In this document: positions 25,651-34,333 of the stretch, piece by piece
Numbering within the stretch: the stretch's first letter is position 1
Layout: every line of letters begins with the position of its first letter
Origin: Kaistia adipata DSM 17808
Lineage (GTDB): Bacteria; Pseudomonadota; Alphaproteobacteria; Rhizobiales; Kaistiaceae
Reading direction: 5' to 3'
Assembly (NCBI RefSeq): GCF_000423225.1
Contig: NZ_KE383991.1
Span: forward strand, 1,436,217 to 1,500,216
Length of the DNA: 64,000 bases
Program-made: the position numbers and the translations under genes
Notes under the pieces: model-generated
Told to the model about the DNA's origin: nothing
The model's input: the letters and a program-made list of their open reading frames with translations, nothing else
Database searches by the model: none

Positions 25651-26507
25651 GAACGGAATCAAGGATGACAGGCGGCGCCATGACATCGACAGCAAAGGGC
25701 GTCGCGCCGGCAGGCGGACAGGCGCAGGTGGTCTTCGACGGCATCGACGTGGCCTATGCCACGGGCCGCGACAAGATCGTCCATGCGCTCGACGACATTC
25801 ATCTGACGCTCGGCGAGGGCGAGTTCGTCTCGCTGATCGGCCCCTCGGGCTGTGGCAAGAGCACGTTGCTGCGCGTCGCCTCCGACATCATCACGGCGCG
25901 CAAGGGCATCTGCTCGGTCGGTGGCCGGACGCCGCGCACCGCCCGGCTGAAGCGCGAGATCGGCTTCGTCTTCCAGGACTCGGCCCTGCTCGAATGGCGC
26001 GATGTCCTGCAGAACGTCGCCCTGCCGCTCGAGATCGAGGGCATGGGCCGTCGCGAACGCGAGAGCCGCGCCCGCGAGCTGATCGCGACCGTCGGCCTGA
26101 AGGGGTTCGAGAACGCCTTCCCGCGCCAGCTCTCCGGTGGCATGCGCCAGCGCGCCTCGATCGCCAGGGCGATGTCGACCTCGCCCAAGCTGCTGCTGAT
26201 GGACGAGCCGTTCGGCGCGCTCGACCAGATCACGCGCGACCGGCTGAACCTCGAACTGCTCGAACTGTCGCAGCGCGAGCGGATGACGGTCCTGTTCGTC
26301 ACCCACTCGATCCGCGAGGCGATCCTGCTGTCGGACCGCGTCGTGGTGATGACGCCGCGACCGGGCCGCATCAAGCGGATCCTCGACATCGACCTGCCGC
26401 GCCCGCGGCAGCTCTCCGTCCGCGATTCCGCGGCCTTCCAGGCACTCGCACGCCTCGGCGTGGCCGAACTCGAGCAGGGCTACGAAGTTCATGACACAGA
26501 CCACTGA
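25647..26507 (+). CDS. ABC transporter ATP-binding protein (SsuB/TauB/ThiZ-like)
   Basis: 286 residues. Walker A GPSGCGKS, Q-loop FQDSALLEW, signature LSGGMRQR and Walker B LLLMDEPFGALD, all typical of ATPases paired with NMT1/SsuA-type binding proteins. ATG 25647 overlaps the aldehyde dehydrogenase stop; an internal ATG at 25680 would give a more usual N-terminus. It overlaps the permease gene by 17 bases. Confidence 0.9.
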   Translation: MRTESRMTGGAMTSTAKGVAPAGGQAQVVFDGIDVAYATGRDKIVHALDDIHLTLGEGEFVSLIGPSGCGKSTLLRVASDIITARKGICSVGGRTPRTARLKREIGFVFQDSALLEWRDVLQNVALPLEIEGMGRRERESRARELIATVGLKGFENAFPRQLSGGMRQRASIARAMSTSPKLLLMDEPFGALDQITRDRLNLELLELSQRERMTVLFVTHSIREAILLSDRVVVMTPRPGRIKRILDIDLPRPRQLSVRDSAAFQALARLGVAELEQGYEVHDTDH

Positions 26508-27312
26508 AGTCCTGCCCCCGCAAGCGCCGTCCCGCCTCTCGGGCTTCGTCAGCGAGGCGCTGCCGCCGACGCTGACCTTCATCGCGATCATCGCGGTCTG
26601 GCAGGCCGGGGTCACCTGGGCCGGCACGCCGGCCTATATCCTGCCGTCGCCGAGCCGGATCTGGCAGGCGCTGTGGGCCGGTGGCGGCTCGATCTTCTAC
26701 CATTCCGGCGTGACCATGGTGGAGGCCGTCGCCGGCTTCCTCCTCGGCTCGATGATGGGCGTGATCCTGGGAACGGTCTTCGCCTATTCGCGCCTCGTCA
26801 CCCGCAGCCTGATGCCCTTCATCATCGCCGCCAACACGATCCCGGTCGTTGCCATCGCGCCGATCATCATCCTGTGGTTCGGCAACGGCCTCGTCTCGAA
26901 GATCGCGGTGACGGCCTTCCTCTCCTTCTTCCCGCTCGCCCTCAACATGATGAAGGGCCTGCAGTCCTATGACCGCACCGTGATGCAGGTGTTCCACGTC
27001 GCGGCGGCCACCGACGTGCAGCGCTTCCTGAAGATGCGCCTGCCGAGCTCGCTGCCCTATGTCTTCGTCGGCCTGAAGCTGAACGTGACCTTCTCGGTCA
27101 TCGGCGCGATCGTCGCGGAGTTCGTCCAGGCCGATCGGGGTCTCGGCTTCGTCATCATGGCCGCCTACCGCACGCTGAACATGCCGCGCCTCTGGGCCGC
27201 CATGCTGATGTCGGCGGTCATCGGAATCGTCTTCTTCGCAATCGTCGCCCTGCTCGAGCGCTGGCTGATCCCCTGGCACAGCTCGATCCGGGACGACGCC
27301 AAGACCGGCTGA
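26491..27312 (+). CDS. ABC transporter permease (SsuC/TauC/ThiX-like)
   Basis: 273 residues with about six membrane segments. It carries the family pattern YILPSPSRIWQAL near residue 49, PFIIAANTIPVVAIAPIIILWFG and the EAA-loop equivalent (DVQRFLKMRLPSSLPYVF). It forms the membrane channel for the NMT1-type importer with the ATPase gene just upstream and the binding protein just downstream. Confidence 0.9.
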   Translation: MTQTTEVLPPQAPSRLSGFVSEALPPTLTFIAIIAVWQAGVTWAGTPAYILPSPSRIWQALWAGGGSIFYHSGVTMVEAVAGFLLGSMMGVILGTVFAYSRLVTRSLMPFIIAANTIPVVAIAPIIILWFGNGLVSKIAVTAFLSFFPLALNMMKGLQSYDRTVMQVFHVAAATDVQRFLKMRLPSSLPYVFVGLKLNVTFSVIGAIVAEFVQADRGLGFVIMAAYRTLNMPRLWAAMLMSAVIGIVFFAIVALLERWLIPWHSSIRDDAKTG

Positions 27313-27370
27313 TCACGGCCAAAGAGAAAACAAGACCGGCAAACGGCTTATCTCCAGAGCAAGGAAAAAC

Positions 27371-28384
27371 ATGATGACGACTTGGACAAGCAAGTTCGCC
27401 GGGGCGGCCTTCGCCGCCGCCATGGCTATCCCGATGGCGGCCCACGCGGAAGACACGCTGCGCCTCGAATGGTTCGTGCAGGGCCAGTTCGCAGGCCCGA
27501 TCGTCGCCTACGACAAGGGCTACTACAAGGAAGCCGGCATCGACCTGAAGTTCCTGCCGGCCGGCCCCGACATCAAGCCGGCCGTCACCGTCGCCCAGGG
27601 CCTCGACACTTTCGGCCTCGGTCATCCCAACCAGGTCATCACGGCGCGCAGCAACGGCGTGCCGCTGGTGATGGTGCTGCAGGTCGGCCAGCGCAGTTCC
27701 AGCACCTACATCGCCCGCAAGGACAGCGGCATCGCCCGCGCCGAGGACATGCCGGGCCACAGCGCCGGCCTCTGGTTCGGCGGCGACGAGCACGAGTTCC
27801 TGGCGATGCTCGGCGCGGCCAAGGTCAACGTCAACGACGTCAAGATCATCCCGCAGGCCTATGACATCGTCGGCTGGCTCAACAAGGACTACGACGTCAT
27901 GCAGGTGACGTGGTTCAACGAGCTGCTGCAGGTCTACGAGCAGGGCTACAAGAAGGAAGACCTGACCTTCCTCGATCCGGCTCAGTATGGCGTCGAAATG
28001 ATCGGCAACGGTGTCTTCACCACCGAAGACACCATCAAGAACCATCCCGAGAAGGTGCAGGCCGTGGTCGACGCGACGATGCGCGGCTGGCAGGAGGCCC
28101 TGGCCGATCCGGCCGCCGCCGCCGACATCGTGCTCAAGTACAATGACGAGCCGAAGCGCGACCAGCAGATCGCCCAGATCGAGGCGATGGGCATGGTGAT
28201 GTGCGCCGGCCCGACGCTCGAGGGCAAGTTCGGCCTGTCGCGCCTGGAGGCCTGGCAGACGATCCAGAAGGTGCTGCTCGCCGCCAACCTGATCGAGAGC
28301 GAGATCCCGCTGGAGGAAGGCTTCACCAACGCCTTCTGGGACAAGGCGCCCGCCGCCAGCAAGTCGATCGCCTGCAAATCCTAA
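27371..28384 (+). CDS. NMT1/THI5-like ABC transporter substrate-binding protein
   Basis: 337 residues. Signal peptide 1-26 (cleavage after AAHA), then the NMT1 domain starting LRLEWFVQGQFAGPIVAYDKGYYKEAGIDL. Such proteins bind small heterocyclic or N/S-containing compounds such as hydroxymethylpyrimidine, riboflavin or taurine. The terminal CKS and two internal cysteines are not a THI5-type cysteine cluster, so this is a transporter component. A strong hairpin follows the stop. The next gene encodes a paralogue without signal peptide. Confidence 0.88.
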   Translation: MMTTWTSKFAGAAFAAAMAIPMAAHAEDTLRLEWFVQGQFAGPIVAYDKGYYKEAGIDLKFLPAGPDIKPAVTVAQGLDTFGLGHPNQVITARSNGVPLVMVLQVGQRSSSTYIARKDSGIARAEDMPGHSAGLWFGGDEHEFLAMLGAAKVNVNDVKIIPQAYDIVGWLNKDYDVMQVTWFNELLQVYEQGYKKEDLTFLDPAQYGVEMIGNGVFTTEDTIKNHPEKVQAVVDATMRGWQEALADPAAAADIVLKYNDEPKRDQQIAQIEAMGMVMCAGPTLEGKFGLSRLEAWQTIQKVLLAANLIESEIPLEEGFTNAFWDKAPAASKSIACKS

Positions 28385-28391
28385 TGTCATC

Positions 28392-28422
28392 ACGGGGCGC
28401 CCCTTCGGGCGCCCCGTTCCCC
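28392..28422 (+). terminator. Hairpin between the two NMT1-like genes
   Basis: Perfect 11-bp stem acggggcgccc (28392-28402) and gggcgccccgt (28407-28417), loop cttc, followed by tcccc. It probably limits readthrough or stabilises the binding-protein transcript inside the operon. Confidence 0.65.
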
Positions 28423-28458
28423 ACCGCCTGTCCAGCCAGCCAGCAAGAAGACGCCACC

Positions 28459-29406
28459 ATGACCCCGATCCGCATTCGCCTTCTCTGGCAGCCCCAAGCG
28501 CAATTCGCCGGCTATCTCCTGGCCCAGCATGCCGGGATCGCCGCCCGGCGCGGCATCGCGCTCGAATGCGTGCCACTCGATTTCTCGCTCGGCGGGATCG
28601 AGGCGGTCCTGCGGGGCGAGAGCCAGCTCGCCGTGACCAGCCCGTCGCACCTGGTCGAAAGCCGGGCGCCGGACCAACTGTCCCTGCTGCTCGCCATCCA
28701 GCAGGAAAGCCCGCTCGTCTATCCGGTCCGCCGGGCCGACGGCATCGAAACCGTGCAGGATCTCGCCGGCTGCCGCATCGCCGTCTGGCCGGGCGAGGAA
28801 GATCTCGAGATCCGCTGGATGCTGCACCGCGCCGGCGTCGACACCAGCGGCATCCGCCGCGTGCCTGTCCCCGACACGGTCGACGCCTTCGCCAGCGGCG
28901 AGGCCGATTGCGCCCAGATGACCGGCTATCACGAGGCCCACGAGCTCGAGCATCGCCTCGCCGAACTCGGCCAGACCTCGGCCGACGCACTCGTCTGGTT
29001 CCGCGCCTCCGACCATGGCGCCAGCCTGCTCAAGGACGGCCTGGTCGCGCAGAAGGACTGGATCGCGACCCATCCGGATATCGTCCAGGCCGTGGTCGAC
29101 AGTATCCTGGAAGGCTGGACGCTCGCTTTCGATGACCCGGAAGCCGCCGTAGCACTTTGCAGCCGGCTTCGTCCCGACATGACGCGCGAACAGCAGGCGA
29201 GCCAGCTCGCCGATATCCGCGCCCTGTCGGTCCAGGGCGCCACCCTGACCGAAGGGCTCGGCTATCCGGACCGCGAACATGTCGTACGGGCGCTGGCGGC
29301 GCTCCGCGACGTCGAAGGTCACGCGCCCGCCGTCGAACCCGACGACGTCGTCGACGCGCGCTTCTGGCAGGCGGCGCCCGCCGCCGCGCGGCGCACGTCA
29401 TGGTGA
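28459..29406 (+). CDS. Cytosolic NMT1/THI5-like protein (no signal peptide)
   Basis: 315 residues. The protein starts directly at the NMT1 domain (MTPIRIRLLWQPQAQFAGYL) with no signal peptide; in-frame upstream codons (back to 28385) do not encode one. It is a clear paralogue of the preceding binding protein: WQPQAQFAG matches WFVQGQFAG, and HPDIVQAVVDSILEGW matches HPEKVQAVVDATMRGW. Possible roles are intracellular ligand sensor or carrier, or an enzyme of the THI5 fold. The residues needed for THI5-type pyrimidine synthesis (a CCCFC-like cluster) are not visible. It overlaps the FAD oxidase gene by seven bases. Confidence 0.82.
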   Translation: MTPIRIRLLWQPQAQFAGYLLAQHAGIAARRGIALECVPLDFSLGGIEAVLRGESQLAVTSPSHLVESRAPDQLSLLLAIQQESPLVYPVRRADGIETVQDLAGCRIAVWPGEEDLEIRWMLHRAGVDTSGIRRVPVPDTVDAFASGEADCAQMTGYHEAHELEHRLAELGQTSADALVWFRASDHGASLLKDGLVAQKDWIATHPDIVQAVVDSILEGWTLAFDDPEAAVALCSRLRPDMTREQQASQLADIRALSVQGATLTEGLGYPDREHVVRALAALRDVEGHAPAVEPDDVVDARFWQAAPAAARRTSW

Positions 29407-30551
29407 AGACGGTCGACGCCATCGTCATCGGCGGCGGCATCGTCGGCGCCATGACGGCGGCGACCCTGGCGCGCCGGGGCCTCGCCGTGCACCTGCTCGA
29501 ACGCGGCGCCTTCGGCGGCGCCGTCTCGGGCGGCAGCCTCGCCTGCATCAACGCGCACATGAACTCGCTCGACGAGCTCGAAACGCTGAAATGGTGCGGC
29601 GACGCATGGGCCGGGCTCGACGATAGGCTCGGCCATTCTTTCGAGTACAACCGCAGCGGCAAGATCACCTTCATCCTGCGCCAGGCCGATGTGGCGCGGG
29701 CCGAAGCGTGGATCGCGGCCGAGACGCCGCGCGGTGTCGCCGCCCGCCTGCTGACGCCGGCCGAGGTGCGGGACGTCGAGCCCGGGCTGACCGGGCCGAT
29801 CGTCGCCGCCACCTGGCATCCCGAGGCGGCCACCGTGAACCCGTTCTTCGCGGTCCGCGCGATGCTCGCGGATGCCGCCGACCACGGCGCGACGATGGCG
29901 TCGCACACCGCCGTCGACCGAATCCTCGTCCAGAACGGCAAGGTCAGGGGCGTCGCGACCGCGACCGGTACCGTCGAGGCGCCGCATGTCGTCATCGCCG
30001 CCGGTCCGTGGACCGCGGACGTTGCGGCGACGGCAGGCGTCACCCTGCCGATCGTGCCGCGCAAGGCCCAATGCCTCGCCACCACGGCGCAGCCGCCGAC
30101 CATCCTGCGAGTCATCGGCGCCTGTGAGTCCGACGGCGGCATCGAGGCGGGCTACACGCAGATCCAGCAGGCCAGGAGCGGGCAGATCCTGTTCAACACC
30201 GTCCTGTCCGGCGGACAGGGCGACCCGAGCGGACGCAATGCCGTGCCCGAGGTCGACCGCCGCTTCGTCTTCGATTCGATCGAGATGCTGATGCACCTCT
30301 TCCCCGCCACGCGCGGCATCGAGCTGATGCGTTCCTGGGTCCGCTACGAGGCCGTGACCCCGGACGACCGTTTCGTCATCGGCCCGGCAGGGCCGGAAGG
30401 GCTGCTGATCGCGGCAGGCGATGGCGGCACCGGCTTCGTCCGTTCGCCGGCGATCGCCGAAATCATCGCCGACCGGATCGAGGGCCGGGAATCCCACTTC
30501 CGGACCGACATCTACGCCCCCTCGCGCTTCGACGCGCTCGTTGAGCCGTGA
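29400..30551 (+). CDS. FAD-dependent amino-acid-type dehydrogenase, DAO fold (HcnC/OoxB-like)
   Basis: 383 residues. FAD-binding GGGIVGAMTAA motif at about 11-21, LLERG at the end of beta 2, and a C-terminal GPAGPEGLLIAAGDGGTGF region typical of DAO-family oxidoreductases. With the next two genes it forms the three-part set known from hydrogen cyanide synthase (HcnABC), opine oxidases and proline or hydroxyproline dehydrogenases. It should oxidise a C-N bond of an amino acid or secondary amine. The start overlaps the preceding stop. Confidence 0.87.
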   Translation: MVKTVDAIVIGGGIVGAMTAATLARRGLAVHLLERGAFGGAVSGGSLACINAHMNSLDELETLKWCGDAWAGLDDRLGHSFEYNRSGKITFILRQADVARAEAWIAAETPRGVAARLLTPAEVRDVEPGLTGPIVAATWHPEAATVNPFFAVRAMLADAADHGATMASHTAVDRILVQNGKVRGVATATGTVEAPHVVIAAGPWTADVAATAGVTLPIVPRKAQCLATTAQPPTILRVIGACESDGGIEAGYTQIQQARSGQILFNTVLSGGQGDPSGRNAVPEVDRRFVFDSIEMLMHLFPATRGIELMRSWVRYEAVTPDDRFVIGPAGPEGLLIAAGDGGTGFVRSPAIAEIIADRIEGRESHFRTDIYAPSRFDALVEP

Positions 30552-30565
30552 GGTAGGAGAAAGCC

Positions 30566-30814
30566 ATGGCAGCCACTGTGAGGCTCATCGTCAACGGCAA
30601 GGCGATCGACGCACCCGAGGGCATCAGCGTCGGCGCGCTCCTTCATGCGCGCAATGGCGCGGTCTTGCGCCAGACGCAGCACGGCGCGCCGCGCGGCCTG
30701 TTCTGCGGCATGGGCGTCTGCTTCGACTGTCTCGTCAAGGTGGACGGGCGGCCGAATGTGCGCGCCTGCATGACGCTGGCCCGGGACGGCATGATCGTGG
30801 AGATACCGGCATGA
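30566..30814 (+). CDS. 2Fe-2S subunit of the amino-acid-type dehydrogenase (HcnA-like)
   Basis: 82 residues. Plant-type ferredoxin fold with cysteines C47, C52, C55 and C68 (FCGMGVCFDC and RACMT), the pattern of small subunits of HcnA, OoxA-associated and D-proline-dehydrogenase complexes. It relays electrons between the FAD subunits. It starts 15 bases after the DAO-type gene with a strong aggaga ribosome binding site and overlaps the next gene by four bases. Confidence 0.9.
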   Translation: MAATVRLIVNGKAIDAPEGISVGALLHARNGAVLRQTQHGAPRGLFCGMGVCFDCLVKVDGRPNVRACMTLARDGMIVEIPA

Positions 30815-32211
30815 CGACGCTTCGCCCCGACATCCTGATCGTCGGCGCCGGACCGGCCGGATTGTCGGCGGCCCTTGCCGCCCGCCAGGCCGGCGCCACC
30901 GTGCATGTGATCGACCAGTTCCCGACCGCCGGCGGCCAGTACTGGATGCAGCCGCCGTCCGTGGCCGCCGAACAGAAGACGACGCAGAGCGCCGAGGGCG
31001 CCGCCGCCATCGCGGCGATGCGGGCGGCCGGCGCGGTCTGCCATCTCGGCACCGAGGTCTGGGGCGCGTTTCCCGACCTGACCATCTGCGCGGTGCAGAA
31101 TGGCGAGCCGCTCGTCTTCGCGCCCCGCGCCCTGATCGTCGCGACCGGCGCGCATGATCGGGTCATTCCCTTCCCGGGCTGGACACTGCCCGGCGTGATG
31201 ACGGCCGGCGCCGGCCAGCGCCTCGCCAAGACATCGGGCGTGGCGGCGGGGAGCCGGATCGTACTCGCCGGCAGCGGCGCGTTCCTGCTCGCCGTGCGGG
31301 GCGCCATCGCCAAGGCGGGCGCCGACATCATCGCCCATGTCGAGGCGCGCGGCCCGAGCCTCGCGATCGCCCGCCTGCTGCTGGGTCATCCCGAACGCTG
31401 GGGCGAGGCCTGGAAGCTGATGCGGCCGCTCTTGGCCAGGCGTGAGACCTTGCGTCTTGGCCACATCGTCACCGAAGCGCTCGGCCAGGATCGTGTCGAG
31501 GCGGCGCGGATTGCCCCGATTGCCTCCGATGGCGAGATCGACAGACGGCGCAGCCAGACGATCGGCGGCATCGATGCGCTTCTGGTCGGCTACGGCTTCC
31601 GGCCGTCGATCGAGCTGACTTCACTGCTGCGCTGCAAGCACGCCTTCGACGACGCGCGTGGCGGCTGGTACTGCGAAATCGACCGCGCGACGGGCAGGAC
31701 CTCGGTCGCCGGCGTCTATGCGGCTGGTGAAATCACCGGCATCGCCGGCTCGATGCCCGCGCGCCTCGCCGGCGAAATCGCAGGCCTCGCCGCCGCCGCC
31801 GATCTCGGCTTCGCGGCCCATACCGACCGCGCCGACCTCCTGCGCCGGCTCGCCCGGGCACGCGGTTTCGCCGAGGGCCTCAATGCCGCCTTTGCGCCGA
31901 TGCCCGCCTTCGACACGCTGGCGACCGACGCAACCCTGCTCTGCCGCTGCGAGGAGGTCACCAAGGGCGAGGTGATGGCGGCGATGCAGTCCGGCGCGTC
32001 GTCCGCCTATGCGGCGAAGCTCTGGACCCGCGCCTGCATGGGCCGTTGCCAGGGCCGTATCTGCGGCTGGGGCATCGCCCATATCATGGCGGCGGCCACG
32101 GGCCGCGATCCGGCCGAACTCGGCGTCAACCAGCCTCGCATCCCGATCCGGCCCGTGCCGATCGAGATCGCGGCGACGGCGCTTGATCCGGGCCGCGACG
32201 CCGCGGCGTGA
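30811..32211 (+). CDS. FAD/NAD-binding subunit with BFD-like 2Fe-2S domain (HcnB/OoxA-like)
   Basis: 466 residues. N-terminal pyridine-nucleotide-disulfide-type FAD domain (GAGPAGLSAALAARQAG), the ATGAHDRVIPFPGWTLPGV signature, a second GxGxxxL segment around GSGAFLLAV, and a C-terminal cysteine cluster (LLCRCEEVTKG, then CMGRCQGRICG) that binds a 2Fe-2S centre of the BFD type. It is the large electron-transfer subunit of the complex. Last gene of the long catabolic operon. Confidence 0.9.
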   Translation: MTTLRPDILIVGAGPAGLSAALAARQAGATVHVIDQFPTAGGQYWMQPPSVAAEQKTTQSAEGAAAIAAMRAAGAVCHLGTEVWGAFPDLTICAVQNGEPLVFAPRALIVATGAHDRVIPFPGWTLPGVMTAGAGQRLAKTSGVAAGSRIVLAGSGAFLLAVRGAIAKAGADIIAHVEARGPSLAIARLLLGHPERWGEAWKLMRPLLARRETLRLGHIVTEALGQDRVEAARIAPIASDGEIDRRRSQTIGGIDALLVGYGFRPSIELTSLLRCKHAFDDARGGWYCEIDRATGRTSVAGVYAAGEITGIAGSMPARLAGEIAGLAAAADLGFAAHTDRADLLRRLARARGFAEGLNAAFAPMPAFDTLATDATLLCRCEEVTKGEVMAAMQSGASSAYAAKLWTRACMGRCQGRICGWGIAHIMAAATGRDPAELGVNQPRIPIRPVPIEIAATALDPGRDAAA

Positions 32212-32232
32212 GCCGTCGCCTCGAAAGCGCGG

Positions 32233-32409
32233 CTATCCCGGGCCGATGTCGATGCCCTTGGTATTGGGATCCGGCAGAGAGCCGGTGCCGGGCGTCTTGT
32301 CGTAGTCGGTCAGGTCGGGGCGCGCATGCGGTCCCTCCGGTGGCATCGGCGGGGTCTGGCTGGGCGTCTTTTCCTTCGGCTGCTTGCCCGCGTCCTTGGC
32401 GTCCGCCAT
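32233..32409 (-). CDS. Small hydrophilic protein of unknown function
   Basis: 58 residues starting MADAKDAGKQPKEKTPSQTP, rich in Pro, Lys, Asp and Gly, with no hydrophobic segment; probably disordered. The ATG at 32409 has a good aggaga ribosome binding site 8 bases upstream, which supports a real gene. I do not recognise the family. It stands alone between two convergent operons. Confidence 0.6.
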   Translation of the reverse strand: MADAKDAGKQPKEKTPSQTPPMPPEGPHARPDLTDYDKTPGTGSLPDPNTKGIDIGPG

Positions 32410-32609
32410 GCGAAATCTCCTTTCGCCCCTCAGCACAGTCAACGCCGGCACGACCGAATTGTTGCGGGGACCGCCCGAAACGAAGCTTCAAAAGCGGAAC
32501 GGCGCCGCGCTGCCGCGCGACGCCGTCTCCAGTCGTCCGAGAACTCGACCTCTCTTGTACGGTCGCGTCTTACTCACGCGAACCGGTACCCGCTTCGCTC
32601 GAAAACGCC

Positions 32610-33596
32610 CTAGACCAGGTACGACTTCAGGATCGAGGCGCCGAGCGTGTATTTCGGGTCGACCATGTTGCCGACGCGGACGCGGCCGCACTGGGTCAGC
32701 AGCATATAGGCCTCCATCTCGTCGAAGCCGTAGTCGGCCGCCATCCAGCGAACCAGATCGCGATAGGCTATGCGGGCCGCGTCTTCCATGGGACGGCTGG
32801 AGCCGATCGACATGATGAACTCGCTCGTCTCGAGCCGCGGCCACTTGATCGACCAGCCCTTGATCAGGTCAACCTGCACCGTCGTCACGGTCGGATGCTC
32901 GATGGCGACGCCGCAAAGCTCGCCGTCGCCCTGCGCCGCGTGGCAGTCACCGAGATAGAGCAGCGCGCCCTTGGTGTTGACCGGCAGGTAGATCACGGAA
33001 TCGACGCCGACATCCGGCAGGTCCATGTTGCCGCCGTAATAGTCCGGCTGCAGCGCCGAGATCGCCTCGATCTCCGGCGAGGTGCCGATCGTGCCGATGA
33101 ACGGCTCGTAGGGCAGCGTGATCTTGTCGTTCCACTTCGTGCCGTTCTCATCGATGTGGAGCTTCTTGACCCGCTCCGGCAGCGGCGCGTTCAGCATGGC
33201 GGTGTCGCCGGTCGGCACCAGACCGCCGAAGTCCGGCATGATCACCGTGGTGCCGCGCGGCTGTTCTCCGCGCGGAACGATGCTCTTGATGTAGACGGCG
33301 AGCGTGTCGCCCTTCTCGGCGCCATTGACGAAGATCGGGCCGTTCTGCGGGTTCAGGAACGGGAAGTTCAGGATCTCGGACGGCTTGTCGGTCTCGTGCC
33401 GGATCTGCCCCTCGAACGCGTCGTGCGTCTCGGCCGAAACGACGGCGCCGGGATCGACCGTCAGGACCGGCTCCACATAGGGACCGTAGACATAGTGGTA
33501 CTTGCCCTGATCCGCCTCGGTGATCGAATGGGTCGACCCCACCTGCCCCTTGGCGAGACCCTTGCGGGCCATGATGGAATCCGCGAGCCACGACAT
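32610..33596 (-). CDS. fmdA: Formamidase/acetamidase (FmdA/AmdA family)
   Basis: 328 residues of the acetamidase/formamidase family, cytoplasmic enzymes that release ammonia from formamide or other short amides. Family segments include GDTLAVYIKSIVPRG, MPDFGGLVPT, YLGDCHAAQGDGELCGVAIE and ASILKSYLV at the end. Metal-binding His and catalytic Glu lie in the DCHAAQGDGE region. The aaggag ribosome binding site upstream of ATG 33596 is strong. It is the last gene of the amide-uptake operon, which fits the methylotroph fmd locus where formamidase accompanies an ABC transporter for short amides and urea. Confidence 0.87.
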   Translation of the reverse strand: MSWLADSIMARKGLAKGQVGSTHSITEADQGKYHYVYGPYVEPVLTVDPGAVVSAETHDAFEGQIRHETDKPSEILNFPFLNPQNGPIFVNGAEKGDTLAVYIKSIVPRGEQPRGTTVIMPDFGGLVPTGDTAMLNAPLPERVKKLHIDENGTKWNDKITLPYEPFIGTIGTSPEIEAISALQPDYYGGNMDLPDVGVDSVIYLPVNTKGALLYLGDCHAAQGDGELCGVAIEHPTVTTVQVDLIKGWSIKWPRLETSEFIMSIGSSRPMEDAARIAYRDLVRWMAADYGFDEMEAYMLLTQCGRVRVGNMVDPKYTLGASILKSYLV

Positions 33597-33622
33597 CGTT
33601 TTCTCCTTGTTGATGGCTTTGT

Positions 33623-34333
33623 TCAGACGGCGAGGTGACGGCGCATGGCTTCGCCATCGGCGAGCGCATCCCGGTCGAGGGCGGCGACGATCCGGCCCTT
33701 GTCCAGGACGTAGCAGCGCTGGGCCATGGCCCGGATCATGTCGATGTTCTGCTCGACCAGCACGACGGTGACGCCGGTCGACCGGTTCAGCTCGACCATG
33801 ATCCGCGCAATGTCCTGCACGATGTTCGGCTGGATGCCCTCGGACGGCTCGTCGAGCAGGATCAGCTCCGGATCGGCGATCAGCACGCGAGCGATGGCGA
33901 GCTGCTGCTGCTGGCCGCCCGACATGGTGCCGGCGCGCTGCGACCAGCGCTCGCGCAGGATCGGGAAATAGTCGAGCACGCGCTCGCGCTCGGTGTCGCT
34001 CGCGGCGTGGCGAAGCTCGCCGACGGCCATGTTCTCGGCGACGCTGAGGCGGGGAAAGACGTCCCGTCCCTGCGGCACATAGCCGATGCCGAGGCGGGCC
34101 CGCTTGTGCGCCGGCAGCGCGTCGATCGGCTGCCCGCGATAGAGGATGGAGCCCTCCATCGACGGGATCAGCCCGATCAGGCTCTTCATCAGCGTCGACT
34201 TGCCGACGCCGTTGCGGCCGATGACGGCGACGATCTCGCCCTTGCGCACGTCGAGATCGAGGCCCTGCAGGACCGGCTTGCCGCCATAGCCCGCGCGCAG
34301 GCCCTTCGTCGAAAGCAGCGTTTCGTTAACCAT
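33623..34333 (-). CDS. Amide/urea ABC transporter ATP-binding protein (UrtE/FmdF-like)
   Basis: 236 residues of the LivF/UrtE type. Walker A GRNGVGKS, signature MSGGQQQQLAIARVL and Walker B LILLDEPSEGIQPNIVQDI; the last segment is highly typical of UrtE. It overlaps the preceding ATPase gene by eight bases. Together with UrtD-like it drives uptake of urea or short-chain amides. Confidence 0.88.
   Translation of the reverse strand: MVNETLLSTKGLRAGYGGKPVLQGLDLDVRKGEIVAVIGRNGVGKSTLMKSLIGLIPSMEGSILYRGQPIDALPAHKRARLGIGYVPQGRDVFPRLSVAENMAVGELRHAASDTERERVLDYFPILRERWSQRAGTMSGGQQQQLAIARVLIADPELILLDEPSEGIQPNIVQDIARIMVELNRSTGVTVVLVEQNIDMIRAMAQRCYVLDKGRIVAALDRDALADGEAMRRHLAV

Noticed and set aside
28459..29406. 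THI5-type pyrimidine synthase function for the cytosolic NMT1 protein
   Set aside because: The cysteine cluster needed by THI5 enzymes is not visible, and the closest relative is the transporter protein next door.
32488..32609. Further coding sequence between the 58-residue protein gene and fmdA
   Set aside because: Small open frames on both strands have no ribosome binding site and no conserved-looking translation.
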